From positions 807,779-871,778 of the forward strand of contig NZ_KZ984051.1 of the NCBI RefSeq assembly GCF_003569805.1: DNA of 64,000 nucleotides, written 5' to 3'. The DNA is from Microbacterium halotolerans (GTDB taxonomy: Bacteria > Actinomycetota > Actinomycetes > Actinomycetales > Microbacteriaceae). The translations under genes were made by a program, and so were the position numbers. The notes beneath the pieces were generated by a model. That model had not been told where the DNA came from. It searched no databases and worked only from the letters and a program-made list of their open reading frames with translations. Below are positions 44,721-51,820 of this stretch, one piece after another (the stretch's first letter is position 1; each line of letters begins with the position of its first letter).

Positions 44721-45839
44721 ATGGAGTCGTTCGAGGTCGCCGTCGTCGGGATGGGCGCCATGGGCAGCGCCGCCGCCTACCACCTCGCTCGCCGCGGTGC
44801 GCGCGTCGTCGCATTCGAGCAGTACGATCTCGGCCACGTCCGCGGTGCGTCCCATGACACCTCGCGCATCGTGCGCACCTCATACGGTGCGCCGGAGTAC
44901 GTCCGCCTCGCCCAGTCGGCCTACCGGGACTGGGCGGATCTCGAGCAGGAGTCGGGCGAGCGGCTGCTGACCATCACGGGCGGCGTGGTCTTCCTTCCGG
45001 TCGACGGCCCGTACGCCGCGGCGGACTTCACCTCGGCGCTTCAGGAGTGCGGGGTGCCCTATGAGCTCCTCAACCCGGAACAGGTGCGCCAGCGCTGGCC
45101 GCAGTTCGGCGTGCCGGACGGGGTGGAGACGGTGTACACGGAGGACTCCGGCATCGCGCACGCCGCCCGCACCGTGGCGACCCTGCAGATGCGGGCGCGG
45201 GTGCACGGCGCGGACATCCGCGACAGAACGAGCGTCGAGAGCATCGTCCCCGACGGCGACGGAGCGATCGTGCGCACTTCGGGGGGAGATGTGCGCGCGG
45301 GCCGCGTCATCGTGGCGGCCGACGCATGGACGAACGCACTGCTCGAACCTCTGGGAGCTGCCATCCCCCTGGACATCATGCAGGAGCAGGTGACGTACTT
45401 CCGACCGGCCGACCCAGAGCCGCTGGGGCCCGATCGCCTCCCCGTCTGGATCTGGGAGGACGAGGAGTGCTATTACGGGTTCCCGACCTACGGCGAGCCG
45501 ACGGTCAAAGCCGGCCGCGACGTATCCGAGAACCGGATGCTTCCGCAGGAGCGCTCGTTCGTCCCCTCCGATAGTCTCTCCCGCGAACTCGCCGAGTTCG
45601 TCGGCGGGCTCATCCCCGCATCGGGCCCCGCGCTGCGCACGGTCACCTGCCAGTACGCGCTGACGCCGAACCGGCGCTTCGTGCTGGCTCCCGTGCCCCA
45701 GCACCCGGCGATCATCGTCGGCCTCACGGCCGGGCACGGCTTCAAGTTCACTCCGGCGATCGGTCGCGTGCTCGCAGAGCTCGCTCTCGACGGCGAATCG
45801 ACGGACGACGTGTCCTCGTTCGGCTTCCCCTCCCCGTGA
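44721..45839 (+). CDS. DAO-type FAD oxidase (sarcosine/N-methyltryptophan oxidase-like)
   Basis: The 372-residue flavoprotein has an N-terminal GMGAMGSAAAYHLARRG dinucleotide-binding motif, the HDTSRIVRTSYGAPEY block typical of monomeric sarcosine oxidase, and C-terminal LTAGHGFKFTPAIGRVLAEL. Sarcosine-oxidase-like enzymes oxidise N-methyl amino acids with O2 to the free amine, formaldehyde and peroxide. A GAGGAGAGG site precedes the ATG after a 172-bp gap. It may demethylate or deaminate the amine released by the amide hydrolases of the island. The substrate is not known. Confidence 0.88.
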   Translation: MESFEVAVVGMGAMGSAAAYHLARRGARVVAFEQYDLGHVRGASHDTSRIVRTSYGAPEYVRLAQSAYRDWADLEQESGERLLTITGGVVFLPVDGPYAAADFTSALQECGVPYELLNPEQVRQRWPQFGVPDGVETVYTEDSGIAHAARTVATLQMRARVHGADIRDRTSVESIVPDGDGAIVRTSGGDVRAGRVIVAADAWTNALLEPLGAAIPLDIMQEQVTYFRPADPEPLGPDRLPVWIWEDEECYYGFPTYGEPTVKAGRDVSENRMLPQERSFVPSDSLSRELAEFVGGLIPASGPALRTVTCQYALTPNRRFVLAPVPQHPAIIVGLTAGHGFKFTPAIGRVLAELALDGESTDDVSSFGFPSP

Positions 45840-45889
45840 TGCGGCGCGCTCGCTCATCACTGTCCGCAGGCTCGGAGACGTGTCAGCTC

Positions 45890-46136
45890 CGGCGAGGGGA
45901 ACTGCGGTGATCAGGTGCGGCGGGCGGTCCAGGAGAGCGAAGGTGCCGGCGCCCGTGCCGCAGCCCAGGTCGACGATGTGGTGAGGAGCGGTCCGCACAG
46001 GCACCATTGCGGTGATGGAGGCGGTGTGCTCGGCGAGGACCTCGGCATCCAGGTCGAGGATGTCCGACTGGCCGTCCGATGTGCGCTCGTGGTGATGACT
46101 GTGCGAAGTGTCGTGGCGGAGGGCATGGGTGTGCAT
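45890..46136 (-). pseudogene. 5' remnant of a class I SAM-dependent methyltransferase
   Basis: The minus strand from the ATG at 46136 encodes a His-rich start, then DILDLDAEVLAEH and the SAM-binding motif IVDLGCGTGAGTFALLDR. The frame loses family resemblance about 80 codons in (near 45896), and the remaining two-thirds of a typical 250-residue enzyme is absent. The sarcosine-oxidase-like gene ends 50 bp further. The break probably marks a recombination point. No full frame continues it. Confidence 0.65.
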
Positions 46137-46192
46137 AGCTCATGCTCTTCAGACTAGGGTGAGTATGCTCGTTAGGCATGACATGTCCCTGT

Positions 46193-46205
46193 CTGCGCAA
46201 ATTCA
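46193..46205 (-). promoter_or_regulatory. CTGCGCAAATTCA box upstream of the methyltransferase remnant
   Basis: The plus-strand sequence CTGCGCAAATTCA at 46193-46205 matches CTGCGCAAGTTCA at 46870-46882 at 12 of 13 bases. It lies 57 bp upstream of the remnant's ATG. The second copy is in the promoter region between the cupin regulator and its efflux pump. Both are candidate targets of that regulator. Confidence 0.4.
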
Positions 46206-46271
46206 TGGTCGACCTCGCTGCCTGACGCGCAATGTGCCATCGTCATGGCAGGCTGTCGCGCGGCCTCGCGG

Positions 46272-46850
46272 TCACTCGGCCGCGTCTTCGCTGTCTCCCT
46301 GGTGGCCGCGACGGGCGTCGCGGTCGAAGATGCCGAGGAGCTCGCAGGGTCCGCTTTCTGTGCCGATCGCGTGCGGCATCATCGTGGGGAACTCGGCGGC
46401 CTGGTTGGTCTCGAGACGGAAGCGGCGGTGGCCCAGCATGAGGATCGCGGTGCCGGACAGGACGACGAGCCATTCGCGCCCAGGGTGGGCGCGCATGTGC
46501 GCCGGGTTCTCCGGCGGTGGTTCGGTCATGCGCTGGCGCACCACGCTCATCCCAGGGTCGGCCTTGATGATCCAGCGCATCCGGCCGTGGGCGCTGTCGA
46601 CGGTCGGGCTGATGACGACCTCTTCGTCGGCGGTCTCTACGAGTTGATCGAGCGTGGTGTCCATTGCGCGGGCAATGGTGACCAGTTGATCCAGGGCGAG
46701 GCGGCGCTGGCCGTTCTCGATGCGGCTCAGCGAGGACTGACTGAGGTGGGCGCGGGAGGCCAGTTCTCCCAGGGACCAGCCTTGCGCGACCCGCAGTGCG
46801 CGGATGCGTTTGCGTACGAGGCTGTCCAGATCTCCATCTTCTTGCTCCAT
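46272..46850 (-). CDS. XRE-cupin transcriptional regulator
   Basis: The 192-residue regulator has an N-terminal XRE helix-turn-helix (RALRVAQGWSLGELASRAHLSQSSLSRIENGQRRL) and a C-terminal cupin domain (HMRAHPGREWLVVLSGTAILMLGHRRF). The TACACT hexamer at 46863-46858 (minus) lies seven bases before the ATG at 46850, so it may be leaderless; a longer start is possible. The gene is divergent from a DHA2 efflux pump and close to a methyltransferase remnant. It is likely their repressor. Confidence 0.85.
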   Translation of the reverse strand: MEQEDGDLDSLVRKRIRALRVAQGWSLGELASRAHLSQSSLSRIENGQRRLALDQLVTIARAMDTTLDQLVETADEEVVISPTVDSAHGRMRWIIKADPGMSVVRQRMTEPPPENPAHMRAHPGREWLVVLSGTAILMLGHRRFRLETNQAAEFPTMMPHAIGTESGPCELLGIFDRDARRGHQGDSEDAAE

Positions 46851-46869
46851 AAGCAACAGTGTATGTCTA

Positions 46870-46900
46870 CTGCGCAAGTTCACGTTAGCGTCGTGCGCAG
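46870..46900. promoter_or_regulatory. CTGCGCA inverted repeat at the regulator/efflux promoter
   Basis: CTGCGCA at 46870-46876 and TGCGCAG at 46894-46900 form an inverted repeat with a 17-bp spacer, about 20 bp upstream of the regulator gene and 145 bp upstream of the pump. The first arm continues as CTGCGCAAGTTCA, repeated at 46193. It fits an operator of the cupin regulator. Confidence 0.45.
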
Positions 46901-47044
46901 ACAGTCCGCAAGGTCCGGAACCGGGCACGACGAGTTGACCGAGAACCTGACCTTCTTCGCCCAGGGCGGCGCCTCAGCCGGCCCTTCGCTCAGCGACCGG
47001 TCATGCCCCGGTGCTGATTCAGCATGCTCTTCTGAGAGGAACCC

Positions 47045-48655
47045 ATGAGTACGAACCAGCCATCGCCAGCCACCGCAGTCAGCGGCCAGGGTGCCCCTGA
47101 CGCGCGTCAACTGCGCACGATCCTGATCACCGTCTCCATCGCCCTGATGGCGGTCATCGCCTCGGTGAGTGGGTTGAACGTCGCGCAGACCCACATGGCC
47201 GTGGAATTCTCTGCCTCCCAGAGCACGGTTCTGTGGATCATCAACATCTACACTCTCGCTCTGGCTGCGCTGCTGTTGCCGCTCGGCGCCCTGGGCGACC
47301 GCATGGGCCGCAAGCCTATGCTCGTCGTCGGATTGGGAGTCTTCGGCGTCGCCACGGTGGTCGCGGCCCTGGCTCCGACGGCCGAAGTGATGCTCGCCGC
47401 CCGCGTCGTCAGCGGCATCGGCGCTGCCATGATCATGCCGATCACCCTCGCCGTCATCACCTCCACCTTCCCCGAAGAGCAGCGCGGCAAGGCGATCGGC
47501 GTGTGGACGGGAATCGCCGGAGGCGGCGGCATCCTGGGGATGTTCCTTTCCGCGCTCCTCGTCGACGTCGCCGACTGGCGCTGGCTGTTCATCCTGCCCG
47601 CAGTGCTGGTCTTCGTGGCCCTGGCCATGACATTCAAGTCGATTCCCAACTCTCGCGAGACCTCGGCACACAGATTCGACACCGTCGGCGCGCTGGTCTC
47701 CATCGTCGCTGTGGTCTCCATCATCTTCGTCCTGCAGGAGGGCCCGGAACGGGGCTGGACCGCCCCCGCAGTACTGGTCGGTCTGGCTGTCGGCCTCGTT
47801 GCCGCAGTCGTCTTCGTGGCCTGGGCACTGCACCGCCGTGACGCCTCGCTGCTGGACGTGCGGCTGTTCCGGGAACGCGGACTATCAGGCGGCTCGATCA
47901 CGCTGCTGGTGGTCTTCGGCGTCCAGGCCGGCATCGGGGTGGTCCTCTTCCCGTTCTTCCAGGCCGTGCTCGGCTGGTCGGGTCTGCTGTCCACGGTCGC
48001 GATGATGCCCATGGCTCTCGCCATGATGATGTCCTCCGGCCTTGCGCCCATGCTGGCCGCAAGGGTCGGTGCCCGCTTGACGATGTTGGTGGGCGTCGCA
48101 CTGGCCGGCATCGGCATGGCGCTCCTGGCGCTGCTCGTCTCCGTCAGCGGCGGCTTTCTGTTCGTTCTGCCTGGCCTGCTCGCGATGGGCATCGGGATGG
48201 GCCTGTCGATGACCCCGTCCACGGCAGCCATCACCAGCTCTCTGCCGCGTGAGAAGCAGGGCGTCGCCTCCGCACTCAACGATGTCACTCGCGAACTCGG
48301 CACCGCGCTCGGCGTCGCTCTGCTCGGCGCGCTCGTGTCCGCCGGCTACCGCAATGCCATCGATGACAAGCTGCACGGCATCCCTCAAAGTGCTGCGGAC
48401 ATCGCCCGCGAGGGCGTAGCCAACGCGGTTGAAGTGGCTGGCGCCACTGGACCGCACGCACCAGACCTGCTTCACGCGGCTCAGCAGTCCTTCGTCGACG
48501 GCTGGCAGCAAGCCATGTGGGCGGGTGCCGTCATCATGGGTGTCCTGTTCATCTACATCGTCATCCGTGGCCCCAAGAACACACCTTCCGCGGCAGCGGA
48601 CGAGGCTGGTCCCGCTGAGCGTTCCTCTGGGAAGGGCTCGCATATCAAAGCGTGA
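47045..48655 (+). CDS. DHA2-family (14-helix) MFS efflux transporter
   Basis: The 536-residue protein shows about fourteen hydrophobic segments. The DHA2 motifs are LGALGDRMGRKPML (motif A) and VVSGIGAAMIMPITLAVITSTFPEEQRGKAIGVWTGIAGGGGILG (motif C region). The family exports quaternary amines, dyes and antibiotics. A GAGAGGA site precedes the ATG. It is divergent from the cupin regulator, a common efflux/regulator arrangement, and ends 4 bp before a convergent IclR gene. Confidence 0.9.
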   Translation: MSTNQPSPATAVSGQGAPDARQLRTILITVSIALMAVIASVSGLNVAQTHMAVEFSASQSTVLWIINIYTLALAALLLPLGALGDRMGRKPMLVVGLGVFGVATVVAALAPTAEVMLAARVVSGIGAAMIMPITLAVITSTFPEEQRGKAIGVWTGIAGGGGILGMFLSALLVDVADWRWLFILPAVLVFVALAMTFKSIPNSRETSAHRFDTVGALVSIVAVVSIIFVLQEGPERGWTAPAVLVGLAVGLVAAVVFVAWALHRRDASLLDVRLFRERGLSGGSITLLVVFGVQAGIGVVLFPFFQAVLGWSGLLSTVAMMPMALAMMMSSGLAPMLAARVGARLTMLVGVALAGIGMALLALLVSVSGGFLFVLPGLLAMGIGMGLSMTPSTAAITSSLPREKQGVASALNDVTRELGTALGVALLGALVSAGYRNAIDDKLHGIPQSAADIAREGVANAVEVAGATGPHAPDLLHAAQQSFVDGWQQAMWAGAVIMGVLFIYIVIRGPKNTPSAAADEAGPAERSSGKGSHIKA

Positions 48656-48659
48656 GGGC

Positions 48660-49421
48660 TCACGTCCGCGGCGGCTGAGTCAGCTGCGCCGAGATCCGGA
48701 CGGCCGCGGAGCGCAGCTCGTCGACGGCGCCGGCCGTGGGCGCGGCGCGCGGGATGACCACCGACAGTGCGGCGATCACGGGGCCGGTCCTGCCGTCGCG
48801 CACGGGTACGGCGATGCCGGTGGAGACGTCCTCGATCGAACCGGGGGCGATGGCGACTCCGTCGCGGCGGATCCGCTCGAGCGCCGTGCGCAGCTCATCC
48901 GGGTCCGTCACGGTCTCAGGGCCCACAGCGGTCAGCGGCCCGGCCAGCATGCGCTCCCGCAGCGCGTGGTCGGCGTGGGCGAGCAGCACGAGGCCGGATG
49001 AGGAGGCGTGCAGCGGCAGGCGACCCGCGATCCGCGTGATGTTCGACACTGCGCGAGGGTTCGACAGCCGCTCCAGGAACAGCGCCTCGTCCTGTTCGAG
49101 CACGGCGAGCTGGGTGTGCTCGCGCAGCCTGGCCTGCACGTGCTCCATGTGCGGAAGTGCGATCTGGCGGAGGCGCAGTGCCCGCGATCCGCGCTGGGCG
49201 AGCTCCCACAGACGCAGGCCCAGTCGGATGCGACCCGCATCGTCGCGCTCGAGCAGGCCGCTGTCGACGAGGTCGGCGACCATCCGGTGCCCCGTCGACG
49301 GCGGGAGCTCTCCGCGGCGGGAGATCTCCGCGATGGTCTGCACCGGGCGGTCGGCGTCGAACGTCTCGAGCACGCGCACGATGCGCTGCGTGACCGATTC
49401 GCCGCTCGGTGAGTTCGCCAT
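48660..49421 (-). CDS. IclR-family transcriptional regulator, first copy
   Basis: The 253-residue protein has the IclR winged-helix (VTQRIVRVLETFDADRPVQTIAEISRRGELPPSTGHRMVADL) and effector domain with GRLPLHASSSGLVLLAH, the GVAIAPGSIEDVSTGIAVPVRD pocket and a C-terminal helix. A GGAG site lies before the ATG at 49421. It is divergent from a second IclR gene, 47 bp away, which lies just ahead of the protocatechuate genes. It may control aromatic catabolism, though its target is not shown by sequence. Confidence 0.9.
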   Translation of the reverse strand: MANSPSGESVTQRIVRVLETFDADRPVQTIAEISRRGELPPSTGHRMVADLVDSGLLERDDAGRIRLGLRLWELAQRGSRALRLRQIALPHMEHVQARLREHTQLAVLEQDEALFLERLSNPRAVSNITRIAGRLPLHASSSGLVLLAHADHALRERMLAGPLTAVGPETVTDPDELRTALERIRRDGVAIAPGSIEDVSTGIAVPVRDGRTGPVIAALSVVIPRAAPTAGAVDELRSAAVRISAQLTQPPRT

Positions 49422-49456
49422 CCGGGGCCTCGTCTCCTATCCAATGGGAGAAAGTC

Positions 49457-49462
49457 TAGGAT
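49457..49462 (+). promoter_or_regulatory. -10 hexamer of a leaderless GTG start
   Basis: TAGGAT at 49457-49462 is six bases before the GTG at 49469 with no ribosome site between, the arrangement of leaderless actinobacterial genes. An inverted CTCC/GGAG pair overlaps just upstream (49434-49450). Confidence 0.4.
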
Positions 49463-49468
49463 GGCGAC

Positions 49469-50233
49469 GTGACGACGGCGAACGGCGACAGCGGAATGCT
49501 CGCTCGTGTCATGCGCATCCTCGGCTGCTTCACCGAGGATGCGCATGAGCTCGGCGCGTCGCAGCTGGCTGAGATGACGGGCCTTTCGCCTTCGACGCTG
49601 CACCGCATCACGTCGCAGATGGTCGATGTGGGGATGCTCACGCGGGTGCCGGGGCGACGCTACGCGCTGGGCGACCGGCTGTTCGAACTGGGCGAGCTCT
49701 CGCCGCTCTCGCTGCGCCTGCGCGAAACGGCGCTGCCGCACATGCAGCGCCTGTACGAGGCGACGGGGGAGAACGTGCACCTGTCGGTGCTCGATCGAAT
49801 GGAGCCGAGCGGCGCGGCGGCGCTGTTCGTCGGGCGCGTGACGGGGCACGGCTCGATCCCGACCCTGACCAGGATGGGCGGGCGCCAGGTGCTCCACGCC
49901 GTCGGAACGGGGAAGGCGATCCTGGCCGCGCAGAGCGACGACTGGATCGCGGAGTACTGTCGGTCTCCGCTGCTGCACGAGACGGTGCACACGCTGGTGA
50001 CGGAGGAGGACATCCGAGCCGATGCGGAGGCGACCAGGGTCCGCGGCTACGCCGTCGCGCGCGAGGAGATGACGCTCGGCAACGTGTCGATCGCGGCGAC
50101 CCTCGGCACGCTCCCCGGTCTGCCTCCCGCGGCGCTCGGCGTCGTGGTGCACATCGACCATGCCGATGAGCGCCGACTCGGCGGACTGGTCCGCCAGGCG
50201 GCAGCTGACCTCACCCGCGCCCTGCGCGCCTGA
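49469..50233 (+). CDS. IclR-family transcriptional regulator, second copy
   Basis: The 254-residue regulator has an IclR helix-turn-helix (ARVMRILGCFTEDAHELGASQLAEMTGLSPSTLHRITSQMVDVGML) and effector domain with GGRQVLHAVGTGKAILAA and VRGYAVAREEMTLGNVSIAATLG. It starts with GTG and a -10 hexamer six bases upstream. A strong hairpin follows its stop, and pcaH starts 96 bp later on the same strand, so it is the likely regulator of the protocatechuate operon. Confidence 0.9.
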   Translation: MTTANGDSGMLARVMRILGCFTEDAHELGASQLAEMTGLSPSTLHRITSQMVDVGMLTRVPGRRYALGDRLFELGELSPLSLRLRETALPHMQRLYEATGENVHLSVLDRMEPSGAAALFVGRVTGHGSIPTLTRMGGRQVLHAVGTGKAILAAQSDDWIAEYCRSPLLHETVHTLVTEEDIRADAEATRVRGYAVAREEMTLGNVSIAATLGTLPGLPPAALGVVVHIDHADERRLGGLVRQAAADLTRALRA

Positions 50234-50234
50234 C

Positions 50235-50271
50235 GATGCCTCATCTCCCATTCAGCGGGAGGTGAGGCATC
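50235..50271 (+). terminator. 15-bp hairpin after the IclR gene
   Basis: GATGCCTCATCTCCC (50235-50249) pairs with GGGAGGTGAGGCATC (50257-50271) around a 7-nt loop, with one T-G pair. It starts one base after the stop of the IclR gene and separates it from pcaH, so it likely ends the regulator transcript. Confidence 0.6.
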
Positions 50272-50328
50272 AGGGGGAGAGCCGGTGCGGGAACCTGGAC
50301 GGGATCGTTCCTGTCGAAGGAGACACCC

Positions 50329-51141
50329 ATGGCTGACAACCAGGCAGCGGCACCCGAGTCGCTCCTCGCGGCCCCGGATCAGGCATCCCAGAGCCAGATC
50401 ACGGAAGAGATCCGCAGCATCCACGCAGACGCCGCCGCACGCGTCGCCGCAGGCGAGAACGTGCCGACCACGCTGTACGACTTCGCGCCGTACCGCTCGA
50501 GCGTGCTGCGCCATCCCACGAAGAACCCCAAACTGGTCGATCCGGAGACGATCGAGCTGTGGAGTCCGGCGTACGGCGAGCGCGATGTCGCCGCGCTCGA
50601 GTCCGACCTCACTCTGCAGCACCGCGGTGAGCCTCAGGGCGAGCGCATCACGGTCTCGGGCCGCCTGCTCGACGGCCGGGGCCGCCCGATCGCCAACCAG
50701 CTCGTCGAGGTGTGGCAGGCGAACGCCGCTGGCCGCTACATCCACCAGCGCGACCAGCACCCCGCACCGCTCGACCCGAACTTCACGGGGGCCGGCCGCA
50801 CGGTGACGAACGCGAACGGCGAGTATCGGTTCACGACCATCAAGCCGGGGCCCTACCCGTGGAAGAACCACGTGAACGCATGGCGTCCCGCGCACATCCA
50901 CTTCTCGGTGTTCGGCTCGGGCTTCACCCAGCGCCTCATCACGCAGATGTACTTCCCGGCCGACCCGCTGTTCGCGCTCGACCCGATCTTCAACACGATC
51001 CGCGACGAGAAGGCCCGCGACCGGCTCATCTCCACGTACAACCACGACGAGACCGTTCCGGAGTTCTCGATGGGCTACAACTGGGACATCGTCGTCGACG
51101 GTCCCGACCACACGTGGTTCGAGTCGGAGGAGGAGCACTGA
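50329..51141 (+). CDS. pcaH: protocatechuate 3,4-dioxygenase beta subunit
   Basis: The 270-residue subunit cleaves protocatechuate between its hydroxyl groups to 3-carboxy-cis,cis-muconate with Fe(III). The ligand tyrosines are in NAAGRYIH and GPYPWKNH, and the histidines in WRPAHIHFSVFG. The PATHWAY marker DEKARDRLIS is also seen. An AAGGAGAC site lies before the ATG. It leads the pcaHGBDC operon with pcaG two bases after its stop. Confidence 0.95.
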   Translation: MADNQAAAPESLLAAPDQASQSQITEEIRSIHADAAARVAAGENVPTTLYDFAPYRSSVLRHPTKNPKLVDPETIELWSPAYGERDVAALESDLTLQHRGEPQGERITVSGRLLDGRGRPIANQLVEVWQANAAGRYIHQRDQHPAPLDPNFTGAGRTVTNANGEYRFTTIKPGPYPWKNHVNAWRPAHIHFSVFGSGFTQRLITQMYFPADPLFALDPIFNTIRDEKARDRLISTYNHDETVPEFSMGYNWDIVVDGPDHTWFESEEEH

Positions 51142-51143
51142 TC

Positions 51144-51701
51144 ATGGCGAACGAGAAGACCATGCAGCCCACGGGCGGCCAGACCATCGGCCCGTTCTTC
51201 CGCTTCGGCCTCGAATACGACCGGATGAACGAGATCGCGTTCCCCCACAGCGAGGGCTCCGTGGTGCTGAAGGGCACGCTGTACGACGCAGAGGGTGCGC
51301 CGATCCCCGACGGGCTGATCGAGATCTTCGGCGCCGACAGCGACGGCACCGTGCCGCGCGAACGCGGCGCCCTCGCCCGCGACGGCTTCAGCTTCACCGG
51401 ATTCGGCCGCTGCATGACCAACGACTCAGGCGAGTTCCACTTCTGGACGCGCAACCCCGGCGCGATCGACGGCAGGGCGCCGTTCTTCGCGGCGATCGTG
51501 TTCGCGCGGGGCCTGCCGAACAAGCTGCACACGCGCATCTACCTTCCGGATGACGAGAAGCTGCTCGCCGAGGACAAGCTGCTGTCGTCCCTTTCGGCCG
51601 CCGAGCGCGCCACCGTCGTGGCCGAGCGCACCGCCGACGGCCACCTGCAGCACGACATCCACCTGCAGGGAGAGCACGAGACCGTCTTCCTCGCCTACTG
51701 A
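51144..51701 (+). CDS. pcaG: protocatechuate 3,4-dioxygenase alpha subunit
   Basis: The 185-residue subunit pairs with PcaH. It carries the QTIGPFFRFGLEY N-terminus of the family, the LIEIFGADSDGTVP segment and RIYLPDDEKLLAEDKLLSSL. The alpha subunit lacks iron ligands and completes the pocket. A GGAGG site in the end of pcaH precedes the ATG. A cruciform-type hairpin separates it from pcaB. Confidence 0.93.
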   Translation: MANEKTMQPTGGQTIGPFFRFGLEYDRMNEIAFPHSEGSVVLKGTLYDAEGAPIPDGLIEIFGADSDGTVPRERGALARDGFSFTGFGRCMTNDSGEFHFWTRNPGAIDGRAPFFAAIVFARGLPNKLHTRIYLPDDEKLLAEDKLLSSLSAAERATVVAERTADGHLQHDIHLQGEHETVFLAY

Positions 51702-51708
51702 CCTGCCG

Positions 51709-51769
51709 CTCAGGTGCGGTGAACCGCCGCCATCCGGCGGTTTCAGCGGCCGTTCGCCGCACCTGAGCT
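51709..51769 (+). terminator. nested hairpin between pcaG and pcaB
   Basis: The outer arms GCTCAGGTGCGG (51709-51720) and CCGCACCTGAGC (51758-51769) are exact reverse complements. An inner stem AACCGCCG/CGGCGGTT (51723-51730 and 51736-51743) lies within the loop. It sits in the middle of the operon, so partial termination or mRNA processing between the pcaHG and pcaBDC parts is possible. Confidence 0.5.
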
Positions 51770-51820
51770 GCGGGGTGGGAGTATGGAAGCGACGGATCTC
51801 GGCGCACGGGAGGCGGCTTC

